Below are positions 37,572-49,010 of a stretch of DNA of 64,000 nucleotides, piece after piece. The stretch spans positions 9,014,234 to 9,078,233 of the forward strand of contig CM055740.1 in assembly GCA_029465975.1 (NCBI GenBank), written 5' to 3'. The position numbers were made by a program, and so were the translations under genes. Every line of letters starts with the position of its first letter. The first letter of the stretch is position 1. The stretch comes from Dallia pectoralis (Eukaryota > Chordata > Actinopteri > Esociformes > Umbridae). The notes beneath the pieces were generated by a model. That model worked only from the letters and a program-made list of their open reading frames with translations, searched no databases and had not been told where the DNA came from.

Positions 37572-38418
37572 CTTTAGCAGGGTTCACGTATATCCCCGAC
37601 TTGTAAAGCATCTCCTCGTTCTGCCAGTCCCGGTTCCTCAGCATGGTTTTCACCCCAAACAGCAGGACCAGGGCGCCACAGAAGTACACCAACATGGTCC
37701 TGGAGGACCTCCGTCTCAGCCGCACGTACATGGCTCGTAGCCCCGCGGCCAGCAGTAGACAGAAACCCATGCTGGGGATGTACAGCACCCTCTCGGCTAT
37801 CACAAAGCCCACGTAGAAGAACAGGTTGGTGGCGGGCAGGAAAGGAATGGCCAGTAGGCCCAAGGAGAACACCACCACGTTCTCAGTGGTGGGCAGTGGA
37901 GTCCTGGTGACGTAGAGCTTTTTGGTACCATTCTCGGTACCGCCCGTATGAGGTTCTATTTCAGAGTGTGCGTGGTTTTGGGCGTCCGCATGGTGGCCGC
38001 TGTGTCCATTGGTGTTGGATCTCCAGTTGCCGTTGGTTACGTGCTGGGCTTTTCCATTGGTCTCCTTGGCTTTGGGCTGGCGGGTGCGCAATCCAAACCA
38101 GGCCAGAAGAAACAGTCCCACATAAAAGGCTGCGGTGTGGACGTTCCTCCAATCAGCCGCGCTTCTGATGAGAGGCAGGGCATCCATGGACCAATCGAAG
38201 CTCAGCGTGTCTGGGCACAGGAGGAGCCACATGTTGGCCGCCGGCAGGTAGAGGAAGGTGAGCGCTCGGGTGAGGAATGTCTGGGAGTCTGCCGCCGGGT
38301 TGTCAGAGTTGGAGAAGTTGGGCGGTTTGTTGCCCATCCAGTAGAAGCGGCAGGCCAGCAGAATACCACCCCAGGCAGCCAGCAGCAACACGCTCAGAAG
38401 CAGGTGGACATTCCTCCT
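37572..38418 (-). CDS. tmtc2: tmtc2 exon 3: membrane core, DUF1736 region and first TPR residues
   Basis: 847-nt exon encoding about 282 residues (roughly 222-503 of the protein). It opens with RRNVHLLLSVLLLAAWGGIL, a membrane helix, then the family signature FYWMGNKPPNFSNSDNPAAD and CPDTLSFDWSMDALPL (DUF1736/TMTC domain). A helix HTAAFYVGLFLLAWFGL follows, then a hydrophilic loop rich in Asn and His (about residues 345-400), then further helices around NVVVFSLGLLAIPFLPATN, FFYVGFVIAERVLYIPSMGF and MLVYFCGALVLLFGVKTML. It ends with DWQNEEMLYKSGIYVNPAK plus G. Acceptor TTCCAG ends at 38419 and the donor is GTGAC at 37571. The open frame runs on past the donor into CA-repeat sequence, which is intronic. 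Confidence 0.97.
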
Positions 38419-39721
38419 CTGGAAGAGAGAGAACAACAAACAACAAAAGCTGAAACTAGAAAGAACAGCAATGGACCAAAAAACTAGCGGAAATGGCAAG
38501 GAAAATATAGTTTCAGAAGCCGCTGCCAAAGTCGTTTTTCGGTCGGTTGGTAATTTGTCTGACTGTAAGCATTTTATTTTGATCCGGAGCACATCGGTAA
38601 ATTAAGCATGAGATAGAATTATTTTAGGAATCTCGGGAGGTAAACAAAAAGGAAACACACAGATGCTACTTATTTAACGTTATCGGGAACAAATGCTGTG
38701 CATTATCTGATCAACCCTAGATTGTAGCAGCATGATTATGTGTTTACAATGGACTCAATAGCTACGTTTTGGCTCTGATGTCGTTTTTAAATGCTACTGA
38801 ACATGGGTTAATTAACCTTTAGACAAACATAATTACAGCTACATAGGACTATTTGACTGTTGTCAACTGTTTCGGTTCCATCTTTCTCTTTACACACCTT
38901 TCATGACAAACGACAACATATAGAGCCATAGAAGGTCTGAAAGGGCTGGCTTGATATAAAAGCTTGTCTAAAGCTAATTCATGGAAATTATTTTGAAAAA
39001 TGTATGGAGTGTTTGTCCCCTTTACACTTTTGTGTCATTGCTGGCGAAATAGTGGGCCGATATCCCAACAGAACGGTTTCTACTGTATGATCGACAAGCT
39101 TGTTTTACTCAGTGCCAACAGATATATGGGAGAAATATGTGTGCCATTCAACAATGCTCTGTTGTTAAAGTCAAAGACATTTTATTCGTCACACTGAATC
39201 ACACAGCGTTATTATAGACAAGGACATTCTCATGACGTGGCACGCAATATCAATGACATGCATTTAGCTGAACTTCTAGTGGTCAGATGGTGAAGTTATA
39301 TTGGTACAATACATCGCTATCACACCAAAAATATCTCCCCCGCCTAGGTAATTGAGTCATTTCCATATACACATTTAATGAAGATGGCAGTGTTAAAGAG
39401 ACAGATACAAAATGTACAAAAAGGTACATTATGGAAGTATGTGGAGCCTTGCAGGTTTTTAATTCAAATTAATTGTTTTTAACTCCTTAGATGTATTGGA
39501 TTAATAGGCCTCCTTCCCAATTATCCACAGCAGACCATATGCTCTAATTCCATATTCCTCTGTGAAAGTATAAAAACAAGCCCTCCTCACTGTATAAATG
39601 AAAAGACATGGCGCACAGCTGAAGTACTTGAAGTCATTTCGTGTGCCCTTTTCCACCTCAGCATGCAAAACAGATTACATGAACAATATGTGATCATAAA
39701 CCGCATTCTGCCACTGTGTCG

Positions 39722-40795
39722 GTCTGGACTACGGGTTTCCCTTATAACAGGGCTGGACTATGGGTTTCCCTTATAACAGGGCTGGACTATGGGTTTCCCC
39801 TGTAACAGGGCTGGACTATGGGTTTCCCTTATAACAGTGCTGGACTATGGGTTTCCCTTATAACAGGGCTGGACTATGGGTTTCCCCTGTAACAGGGCTG
39901 GACTATGGGTTTCCCTTATAACAGGGCTGGACTATGGGTTTCCCTTATAACAGGGCTGGAACAGGGCTGGACTATGGGTTTCCCTTATAACAGGGCTGGA
40001 CTATGGGTTTCCCCTGTAACAGGGCTGGACTACGGGTTTCCCTTATAACAGGGCTGGACTATGGGTTTCCCTTATAACAGGGCTGGACTATGGGTTTCCC
40101 TTATAACAGGGCTGGACTATGGGTTTCCCCTGTAACAGGGCTGGACTATGGGTTTCCCCCTGTAACGGGGCTGGACTATGGGTTTCCCTTATAACAGGGC
40201 TGGACTATGGGTTTCCCTTATAACAGGGCTGGACTATGGGTTTCCCCTGTAACAGGGCTGGACTATGGGTTTCCCCTGTAACGAGGCTGGACTATGGGTT
40301 TCCCTTATAACAGGGCTGGACTATGGGTTTCCCTTATAACAGGGCTGGACTATGGGTTTCCCTTATAACAGGGCTGGACTATGGGTTTCCCCTGTAACGG
40401 GGCTGGACTATGGGTTTCCCTTATAACAGGGCTGGACTATGGGTTTCCCTTATAACAGGGCTGGACTATGGGTTTCCCTTATAACGGGCTGGACTATGGG
40501 TTTCACCCTATAACAGGGCTGGACTATGGGTTTCCCTTATAACGGGGCTGGACTATGGGTTTCCCTTATAACGGGGCTGGACTATGGGTTTCCCTTATAA
40601 CGGGGCTGGACTATGGGTTTCACCCTATAACAGGGCTGGACTATGGGTTTCCCTTATAACAGGGCTGGACTATGGGTTTCCCTTATAACAGTGCTGGACT
40701 ATGGGTTTCCCCTGTAACAGGGCTGGACTACGGTTTCCCCTGTAACAGGGCTGGACTATGGGTTTCCCCTGTAACAGGGCTGGACTACGGGTTTA
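39722..40795. repeat. 29-bp minisatellite, ~37 copies
   Basis: Tandem copies of GGGCTGGACTATGGGTTTCC plus CTTATAACA, with CCTGTAACA, CCTGTAACG and ACCCTATAACA variants intermixed. One copy near 39960 is a 10-bp fragment (GGCTGGAACA). It lies about 1.3 kb from the exon 3 acceptor, in intron 2. Confidence 0.97.
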
Positions 40796-40912
40796 ACCCT
40801 CAAACTTCTGTCAAATGCAGATTGATTTAGAAAGAAGAGGTGTGTATACTCAAGGAAATGTGACCAAACAGGCAAACTCTCTTATCTACTGAGAATAATT
40901 ATCAGTGATGCA

Positions 40913-41517
40913 GTGAGTATAGAGAGTCATTCCGCTCATTCACAGTGGCAGTAGTTACCATAGAGAGACAGCGAGTACAGGGAGTCATTCTGCTCATTCA
41001 CAGTGACAGTAGTTATCACAGAGAGACAGCGAGTACAGGGAGTCATTCTGCTCATTCACAGTGACAGTAGTTATCACAGAGAGACAGCGAGTACAGGGAG
41101 TCATTCTGCTCATTCACAGTGACAGTAGTTATCACAGAGAGACAGCGAGTACAGGGAGTCATTCTGCTCATTCACAGTGACAGTAGTTATCACAGAGAGA
41201 CAGCGAGTACAGGGAGTCATTCTGCTGACAGTAGTTATCACAGAGAGACAGCGAGTACAGGGAGTCATTCTGCTCATTCACAGGGAGAGTAGTTATCACA
41301 GAGAGACAGCGAGTACAGGGAGTCATTCTGCTCATTCACAGGGACAGTAGTTATCACAGAGAGACAGCGAGTACAGGGAGTCATTCTGCTCATTCACAGG
41401 GAGAGTAGTTATCACAGAGAGACAGCGAGTACAGGGAGTCATTCTGCTCATTCACAGTGACAGTAGTTATCACAGAGAGACAGCGAGTACAGGGAGTCAT
41501 TCTGCTCATTCACAGAG
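40913..41517. repeat. 58-bp minisatellite, ~10 copies
   Basis: Unit begins GTGACAGTAGTTATCACAGA, continues GAGACAGCGAGTACAGGGAG and ends TCATTCTGCTCATTCACA. One copy near 41220 lacks CATTCACAG and neighbouring bases. GTGACAG and GGGAGAG alternate in the right half. The array ends about 65 bp before copy B of the unnamed dispersed repeat. Confidence 0.95.
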
Positions 41518-41582
41518 ATAAATTCCCTCGGATGAGCAAAAGCATATTTGTCATAATGTTTTGGCTCATCAGTGTATATGCC

Positions 41583-41724
41583 AACATTTATTTACAGTAC
41601 TTCCTGGAAAATGTTTTTGATCACGCCATGTCACATATACTTGGAGAAAACGCAGACAGCCACAGAGATTATGAAATACATGTATTAAACATTTACAGTA
41701 TCCAGCCAGGTGGTAAACATTTGT
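41583..41724 (+). repeat. Unnamed dispersed repeat, copy B
   Basis: Homologous to 36374-36510 in the same orientation, as described there. The two copies lie on either side of exon 3, 5.2 kb apart. A short plus-strand open frame covers this copy but has no counterpart in copy A. Confidence 0.75.
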
Positions 41725-42061
41725 GAGAGAGTCTGTTGATTTAATCTATGCTACCATAGACACAGAGCATTCATACCATTCTATCAAGATTCCTTTGTAT
41801 TCAACTTCGTCAAAAAATATCATCCCAATTAAAACAATATGTCGGAAAGAAACTACGAAAGAATGACAATGGCCAAAGAAGGTCATTATTTCCCATGATC
41901 CTACGTTGTTAAATATGTTATTGTGTTGCCTGGCAACAGACAGATCAGTAGTTCAATCCATATCCCACAATTCCTATTAATTTAAGTCCAAGGCCAGGTC
42001 CCCACGGAAACACAGAGAACCAAAAAGAAAAGTGAAACGATGGAATGTTCCACAAATTAAC

Positions 42062-42691
42062 AGGAGACACAGCATTACTTCAGGAAATACAACATTACTC
42101 TAGGAGATACAACATTATACTCTAGGAGATACAACATTATACTCTAGGAGATACAACATTATACTCTAGGAGATACAAAATTACTCTAGGAGACACAACA
42201 TTACTCTAGGATACACAACATTACTCTAGGAGACACAACATTACTCTAGGAGACACAACATTACTCTAGGAGACACAGCAGTACTCTAGGAGACACAACA
42301 TTACTCTAGGAGACATAACATTACTCTAGGAGACACAACATTACTCTAGGAGACACAACATTACTCTAGGAGACACAACATTACTCTAGGAAACACAACA
42401 TTACTCTAGGAGACACAACAGTACTCTAGGAGACACAACATTACTCTAGGAGACATAACATTACTCTAGGAGACACAACATTACTCTAGGAGACACAACA
42501 TTACTCTAGGAGACATACCATTACTCTAGGAGACACAACATTACTGTAGGAGACACAACATTACTCTAGGAGACACAACATTACTCTAGGAGACACAACA
42601 GTACTCTAGGAGACATAACATTACTCTAGGAGACACAACATTACTCTAGGAGACACAACATTACTCTAGGAGACACAACATGCAAGCACTA
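42062..42691. repeat. 20-bp minisatellite, ~31 copies
   Basis: Unit ACTCTAGGAGACACAACATT; single-base variants (ATA for ACA, GTA for TTA) are scattered. The left end is older and more divergent (AGATACAACATTATACTCT, a 22-bp version). Confidence 0.97.
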
Positions 42692-43295
42692 CACTTACCA
42701 AAAAGGGCAGAACATTTAAACTTAACTTGTTTTACGGATGGTTAAAACAAGAACAATAACCAGGTCATGATTCATATTTCAGATAGTTGGCACAAACTTT
42801 TTAAACGAATTCCTTTTGACAAATGTTGATGAACAGCACAACAGTGTTGCCATTTCATTTGCTGCTGTGTAGGCAGGTTCTCAGAAGTGTGTGAAAGGGT
42901 GGGCCGTGAGCCTGACGAACGTGCACGGCCACAGAGAAATAGGAAAAGTAGGTCAGCACTGTAGAACGGGCAGGAACAAGGAGCGGCATTATCTGAAACA
43001 GAGGTTCATACCAAGGCCGTGTATCGGAGACTCTGGAGGGGTGAGTCACACTGAGACATATGGCACTGAAGGACAGAGGACCACGTGATTAGCCACATGC
43101 TCACTTAATGCTAATGGCGAAAACAAACAGATACACCAATGGGATCACGGTCAGTGTGATCATGCCTTCACCTTGGGGCTTGTAGTTAGCAAACGAGCTT
43201 ACTGTCCGCCTTTAAATTCAAAGTCTATCTGACCTTGAGCTCTCACCTGGTCTCAGACCTGAGGCAAGACAACAGAAATAGATCTGGGACCAGAG

Positions 43296-43622
43296 TAAAT
43301 GTGGTACGAGTTAGCATGAAGATTCCACCATATGATTCCACCATATGAGTTTGTACGAGTTAGTATGAATATTCCACTATATATGAACTAGTATGAGTTA
43401 GTACGAAGATTCCACCATATGAGTGTGTATGAGTCAGTATGAGTATTCCACTATTTGAACTAGTTTGTGTTAGTACGAAGATTCAACCATATGAGTTAGT
43501 TTGAGTCAGTATGAGTTAGTATTCGTTAGCATGAATATTCCACTATATGAACTACTATGAGTTAGTTTGAGTTAGTTTGAGTTAGTTTGAGTCAGTATGA
43601 GTTAGTATGAATATTCCACTAG
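43296..43622. repeat. Irregular GAGTTAGTATGA / ATTCCACTATATGA repeat
   Basis: A degenerate array in which short GAGTTAGT-type words (often TATGA or TTTGA) alternate with ATTCCACCATATGA-type words. No constant unit length is kept. It appears to be an old minisatellite. Confidence 0.8.
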
Positions 43623-45778
43623 ATTCGTCATACTCAGTCTGTAAACTATAAAAATGCATTCTTTCTCCACTATAATTCCCCAATCTCCATGTCATTAGGT
43701 GCCACAGTTCTATGATCTGAACTTTACTTGAACCTGTCGGCTATCTGCACAAAAGAAAAGCTTTAGCGTTACACAGATTAAATCCAACCAAAGAAAAAGG
43801 TTGCTTCGCCACATTCTGAGTGCGTCAGAGCACTTTCACACCACTCCTCAGGCCTGCCAGGGGCTGAATATGCCACCTCCTTGTTTAGCCAAGGAGACCC
43901 AAGGGGGGAGGAATCTGAAGAGAGACTGAGGTGGATGTGGCTCTAGGAAAAGGAAAGTCCGGCAGAGTGGGCTGGGGTCACTCCACACGGCTGCCGCTAA
44001 CGCTGCCAGGGTGACTCGCCCCTGTTGTGACAGGACCCCCTTTGGGAGAACGATTTACACACTGCCTCTGTGGTGTTAATGGTTCTCTGGTCCAGCGCCC
44101 AAACAGAGACACTACCATTCAGGTCATATTAACTCCCTCGAACTCGGCCGCGCGTATCGATAAACGGTCAAACACCACAAGCGTCGCACCGTCCGCTCGA
44201 TGAACGAACCAGAAATGCATCTTGAGGGTTAATGCCCGGGATATAACCGGAGGCCAATCACTATTGCCTCATTAGTGAATAAACATGTGTATCTGACTAA
44301 TACATCTCCAGATAAAATGGAAACCTTTTTAAAAGCATTTGTTAAAAATACAGCCCTGGTGCAGAGTTCACAAAGAGCCAAACTCAATTATCCTGAACGC
44401 CAAAGAGGGCCAGTTTGTCTTCATTGTCAATAATCCAGTTTATCTTGAAATAAATGGTTTATCTCAACACAGTGGGGGGCAGGGGAGATTAGCCCCCCCC
44501 CCCTCTCTTCAGGCTCAATAAGCCCAGAAATGAAACAATGTAAACTTTATGAGGCAGTCATGTGAAGGAAATATCCTTGAAGATACAGAACAACTACAGA
44601 ATACACTTTCTGGTGCGTTGAATGCATTTCTTCTCAACATTCGGGCTAGAACATAAAGACCAATTTATCTAAAGGGGTTTTTGAGAGTCTGGCGTTGAAT
44701 AGCCGAAGCAGTGCAGTGTGGAGGCAGGATTGGGAAGCGATTTACAAACCACCACTACTACTTTGAGTACCAACCACTCCAGGACACATAAAAAAAAAAT
44801 CTGAAGCCAATCACGCAGCTAGTTGAGACCTCCGCCAGATGTAAACAAATCCGGTCGGCCCGATAGATCAACCCGTGCAATGACACAAAACGTATCCATA
44901 ACCTTACCCACAACCCGAACCGCCTCAAAGCCCACAGCTGGTCCTGAGTCTGTGATTGAACGCTAAGGAACCCCCTCAGTCCTCGTTACTCCACTTTTGA
45001 GATATTAATTGAGAAACCCATAAGAGGATATGGGAGTGAAATTAAATGACATTACTTTAATTACATGTAACATATTGGATATAAGGGATAGAAAAACATT
45101 GGGCTAAAAAAAGTATGGACTAGGAACAGGCATTGAAGACACTGGATGGGAGGAAGTGATTTAATTGTTCAATTGTTACTGGATGACCAGAAGCGCCAAC
45201 TGATTCCCCAAATTATATGGATGTACATTAGTATACATTGAAATGGCTCTTATTGAATATGTATTTCAGGTGAAAATATTAGAATTATTTCGCTCAATGG
45301 GCTTTTTCTGACAGGTTGATAAGCAAAAACACAAGGATTTTAACCGTAGGCAAAGAAAGCATACGTGTCAAAACGTCCAAACATAAATTCCTTGAATTAC
45401 ACGCACGTTCTGTTTGTCAGCCTCCATTTACCATAATCACAAAGTCAACAGAGTTTTTACAGTTTGTCACATTTAATTTGTTGTTTCTTTCTCTCCAACT
45501 CTCCTATAGTCGTGCCAAAGACAGGCGACCCTGGTTTGAGGGTCATTAAAGTTCCCCCTACCCCTGCGCTTTGCTCAGAGCTCATTAAGGCCCCTTATCA
45601 GTAGCAATCAGTCAAGGCAAGTTGAAGAGCTTCGTTCAACATGTAAAAACCAGCATGTTTCCCACTCTCACAAACTGATGAAACTTGCACTTGTAGTGTG
45701 GAGTAAGTGAGCTGCTGTGCAGACGAATGTGGGCTAGAGAATGTGCTGTGTCAGCTGTAGCTCCACAACCTTCAACCA

Positions 45779-45867
45779 TCTCTCCCTCCCTCTCACTCCC
45801 TCTCACTCCCTAGCTCCCTCCATCCCTCTCTCCCTCCCTCCTCTCTCACGCTCACTCTCTCTCCCTG
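45779..45867. repeat. CT-rich low-complexity tract
   Basis: About 90 bp composed of CTCCCTCC, CTCACTCC and TCTCTCC words, a pyrimidine tract on the plus strand. Confidence 0.9.
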
Positions 45868-46054
45868 AAGCATGATTGAGGACTATGATCAACCGGAAGC
45901 CTTGGACGCGACATCTCCTGAAGTTATCCTATGGTTGCTATGACGATGCGAGTCACAGGACAGCACATACAATCATTGAGAGGGTCATGCTCATTCACAT
46001 ACACTTTACATCTTCTGACAGTGGGATGTAGTTAATGATGAGGATGATAGAACG

Positions 46055-46125
46055 CATACATTTATTTTAGCCATTTAGCAGACTTATCCAGACACTTGTT
46101 CTGGAGAAATGTATTGTACAGTTAC
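46055..46125 (+). mobile_element. Relic of a common fish repeat (CATTTAGCAGAC type)
   Basis: The text ATTTTAGCCATTTAGCAGAC followed by TTATCCAGA matches a block that I know as widespread in fish SINE/LINE tails. Only this core is recognisable, so the class is uncertain. Confidence 0.45.
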
Positions 46126-47097
46126 GAAGAAATATGTTTTAACAAGATATACTGAAGTAGCCTAAATTAGCCAAAGCTGTTCTCAGAAAAGGAGACACAA
46201 TTAAAACAAAGTAATGACAGAAAACCCAAGTCTATTCATACTCCAAACATTTCAATGGAAATATTTATCGAGCAAAACCACAGTAAAGGCCCGATAAAAA
46301 AACCTGAACTGCTTCTAAATTCTAGCCCATATTTTCCCCCTATTTATTTATTCTGGGCGAGTTCAGTTCGGCTATGTGAGAACTAAATACCAGATCTCCT
46401 AAGACCAGATCGTGATTCAAATGTGCATGCAGGGGGAACGGAAGAAAGACATTTGATGATAATACAGCGTGATCCAACGAAACTGCATGGATTTCAGATT
46501 TCTAAAGAGCTCCATGAGCTGTACGTTTCAAGTTGCCGGTCGGTTGGCAACGCCGGTAGAACATTTGAAAGAGCATTGCCCTTTGCCTGGGTTTCATACT
46601 CATTACCATGTCGTTTGGCAGAGCAGACCTCCTGTATGAAGGCTCAAAACTGGGTTTAGAAATACTGTAAGCCTCTTTACAGAACTCGCACAGAGGAGGT
46701 CTCAGATGATAAACGCCAAGATTTTCTGTCTGAGGGCTGTCAGAGAAAAAACGCTTTACACTTCTCTCAGAGAGAACATTTGGTTTGTTATTTTGACGGT
46801 TAATCTTGTTACGGTTCACCGCATCTCTGTGACAAAGTTACATTAGCGTTGTTTGTACTGGCTTCACTTAAACAGGGAAAATGTCATTAGAGATAAAGTG
46901 ATGACTTTTTGGATGACAATATTTTGTCAATGAAGGTTTATGGGTGAATTTGAGTAGTAATATAAGTTCCAATGCCACCCAGCAATAAGCCGAATTATAT
47001 TCACGCCACAAACACTCATACTGACTATTTCATAAATAACTACGTCTCATTGGTATCTCATCAGGGGAACTGTGAGGAGGCTTGATAAGAGCAAGCT

Positions 47098-47492
47098 GGA
47101 TGAAAAAGCTGGGGAGGAAATGCTGGGTAGGAAATGCTGGGTAGGAAATGCTGGGTAGGAAATGCTGGGTAGGAAATGCTGGGGAGGAAATGCTGGGTAG
47201 GAAATGCTGGGTAGGAAATGCTGGGTAGGAAATGCTGGGGAGGAAATGCTGGGTAGGAAATGATCGGTAGGAAATGCTGGGTAGGGAATGCTCGGTAGGA
47301 AATGCTCGGTAGAAAATGCTGGGGGGAAATGCTGGGGAGGAAATGCTGGGAGGAAATGCTGGGGGGAAATTCTGGGGGGAAATGCTGGGAGGAAATGCTG
47401 GGGGGAAATGCTGGGAGGAAATGTTGGGGAGGAAATGCTGGGAGGAAATGTTGGGGAGGAAATGCTGGAGGGAAATGCTGGGGAGGAAATGC
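47098..47492. repeat. 14-bp minisatellite with two domains (GGGTAGGAAATGCT / GGGGGGAAATGCT)
   Basis: About 28 units of 13-15 bp. The left part (47098-47320) has mainly TGGGTAGGAAATGC with some TCGGTAGG; the right part (47320-47492) switches to TGGGGGGAAATGC and TGGGAGGAAATG with variable G-run length. The boundary is abrupt, suggesting separate local amplifications. Confidence 0.95.
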
Positions 47493-48845
47493 GGACAGCC
47501 ACCTCAGAGTTGGTGCAACTTCCTCAGCAAAGCGGTTAGTCTTCATAATTTTCTTTTTCCCTCATCTCCTTTGCTGTCTCTTCTGTTGCCTTTAATAACC
47601 CCCCATGGGCCTTACATCCATTTTTAAGTCCATTCCCTGTGCCTCCCCCCTTTACAATATACATATATATTCCACATCAGCTTCCACAGCAGTCAGCAAG
47701 CGAAAGGGACGGACAAAAACCTGCAACATAATGTCACAGATGAATGCCTAAAGAGAACCATTTCAAAGACTCCCCAATGAAATTCTCTACAATGAATTAT
47801 TAAGAGTTAAAAGTGGTTGCTAAATGAGTAACTCTAACTGCTCGGTGGAAAGCCAAAAATGAACATTATATCCGAAAAAGTCACGGTAGAAATAGTAAAA
47901 AACAACAACATAATGAAACAAGTGAAGCTAACACTTCAAATGTCCAACCATCTTGATATAATTATTTAAATTAGTTAAAGCCAAATCTGGCATTTGGGTA
48001 ACATGGGAAAAGATGCACCCGCCCAAGTTCAATAAATAATTTCGGACACCGACAACACAGAAACCTAGAAACCTATACTTATTACTTTGTTGTTCCATGC
48101 AAATGAGAGGCCATCATTGGATATGAAATGTCTATCCTGTAAAGCCAAACTGTACCTCCTATGTTATCGCTCTCTTATATTTCTCATATTACCCCACCAA
48201 TCTAAGATCCGAGTCCACCATGTCTGGTCCAACTCCAGCGACTCCAGCGCTGCATCTGATCCAGTCGGACTACGGATCTGGTCTGGGATAATGGGATTTG
48301 GGATTTATCCGTGGGGACCTCAAATGCAAATCTTTTGTTGGGTTAGTAAATGAATATAACAATTGATTACATGGACGTCTGCCACTTCTCACATGAGTGT
48401 TGCGTACAAAATGAACCTTTGGTCACCCTGGATCAGGCAAGATTTCAACTAAGTGAACGTTTTCGCCGTAGAGGATCGCATTGCAAACATTCTCATGAGG
48501 AGGATTTTCCACACTTTGTATTTATGTTTACAGGCAGATTGTCCAATTGAGCATTGCAACACCACTGTGATAATCGTTTCAACGTGTCACAACGGAGAAG
48601 TGAGTCCAGGCCAAAACTATTTATCCCAAATTACAATGTGTTTCAGGGCGACTCAGCAATAAAACAAAGGCTGGGAGGAAAACACAGCTGTAAAACATCA
48701 GTCAATCTTTCTTGTCTGCATTAGCTAATTCTGAACAATATGTGTAATCACAACCAGTAAGAAAAAAGTACGGGTAAGAAAGATGACTTAAGCGGTCTCC
48801 AGCTTGTTCTCCTGAAGCGGTCATTAATCATTGGTGTTACATGGT

Positions 48846-49010
48846 ATTATGGTATATACACTGATAAGCCGAAACATCATGACCACTCACAGTTGAAGCA
48901 AATAACAATGACCATCTCCTAACAGTGCCAAGTTCTAGGCAAATTGGATGGTAATTGAATAATGTGCTTGTTTAGTTAACGTGTTCTGAAAGTGTCAGTG
49001 TTACAATTTC
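48846..49010 (+). mobile_element. Degenerate dispersed fish repeat (CACTGATAAGCCGAAACATC type)
   Basis: The phrase TACACTGATAAGCCGAAACA then TCATGACCAC, followed by GAAGCAAATAACAATGACCA, resembles a repeat found in many fish genomes (usually TACACTGATCAGCCATAACA). I do not assign it to a transposon class. The ends are not defined. Confidence 0.5.

Noticed and set aside
37948..38487. 179-codon plus-strand frame antisense to exon 3
   Set aside because: A shadow of the real exon on the opposite strand, with no independent evidence.
43235..43305. Text resembling a fish dispersed repeat (CTGGTCTCAGACCTG and AGATCTGGGACCAGA)
   Set aside because: Too short and boundary-free to support a separate element by eye.
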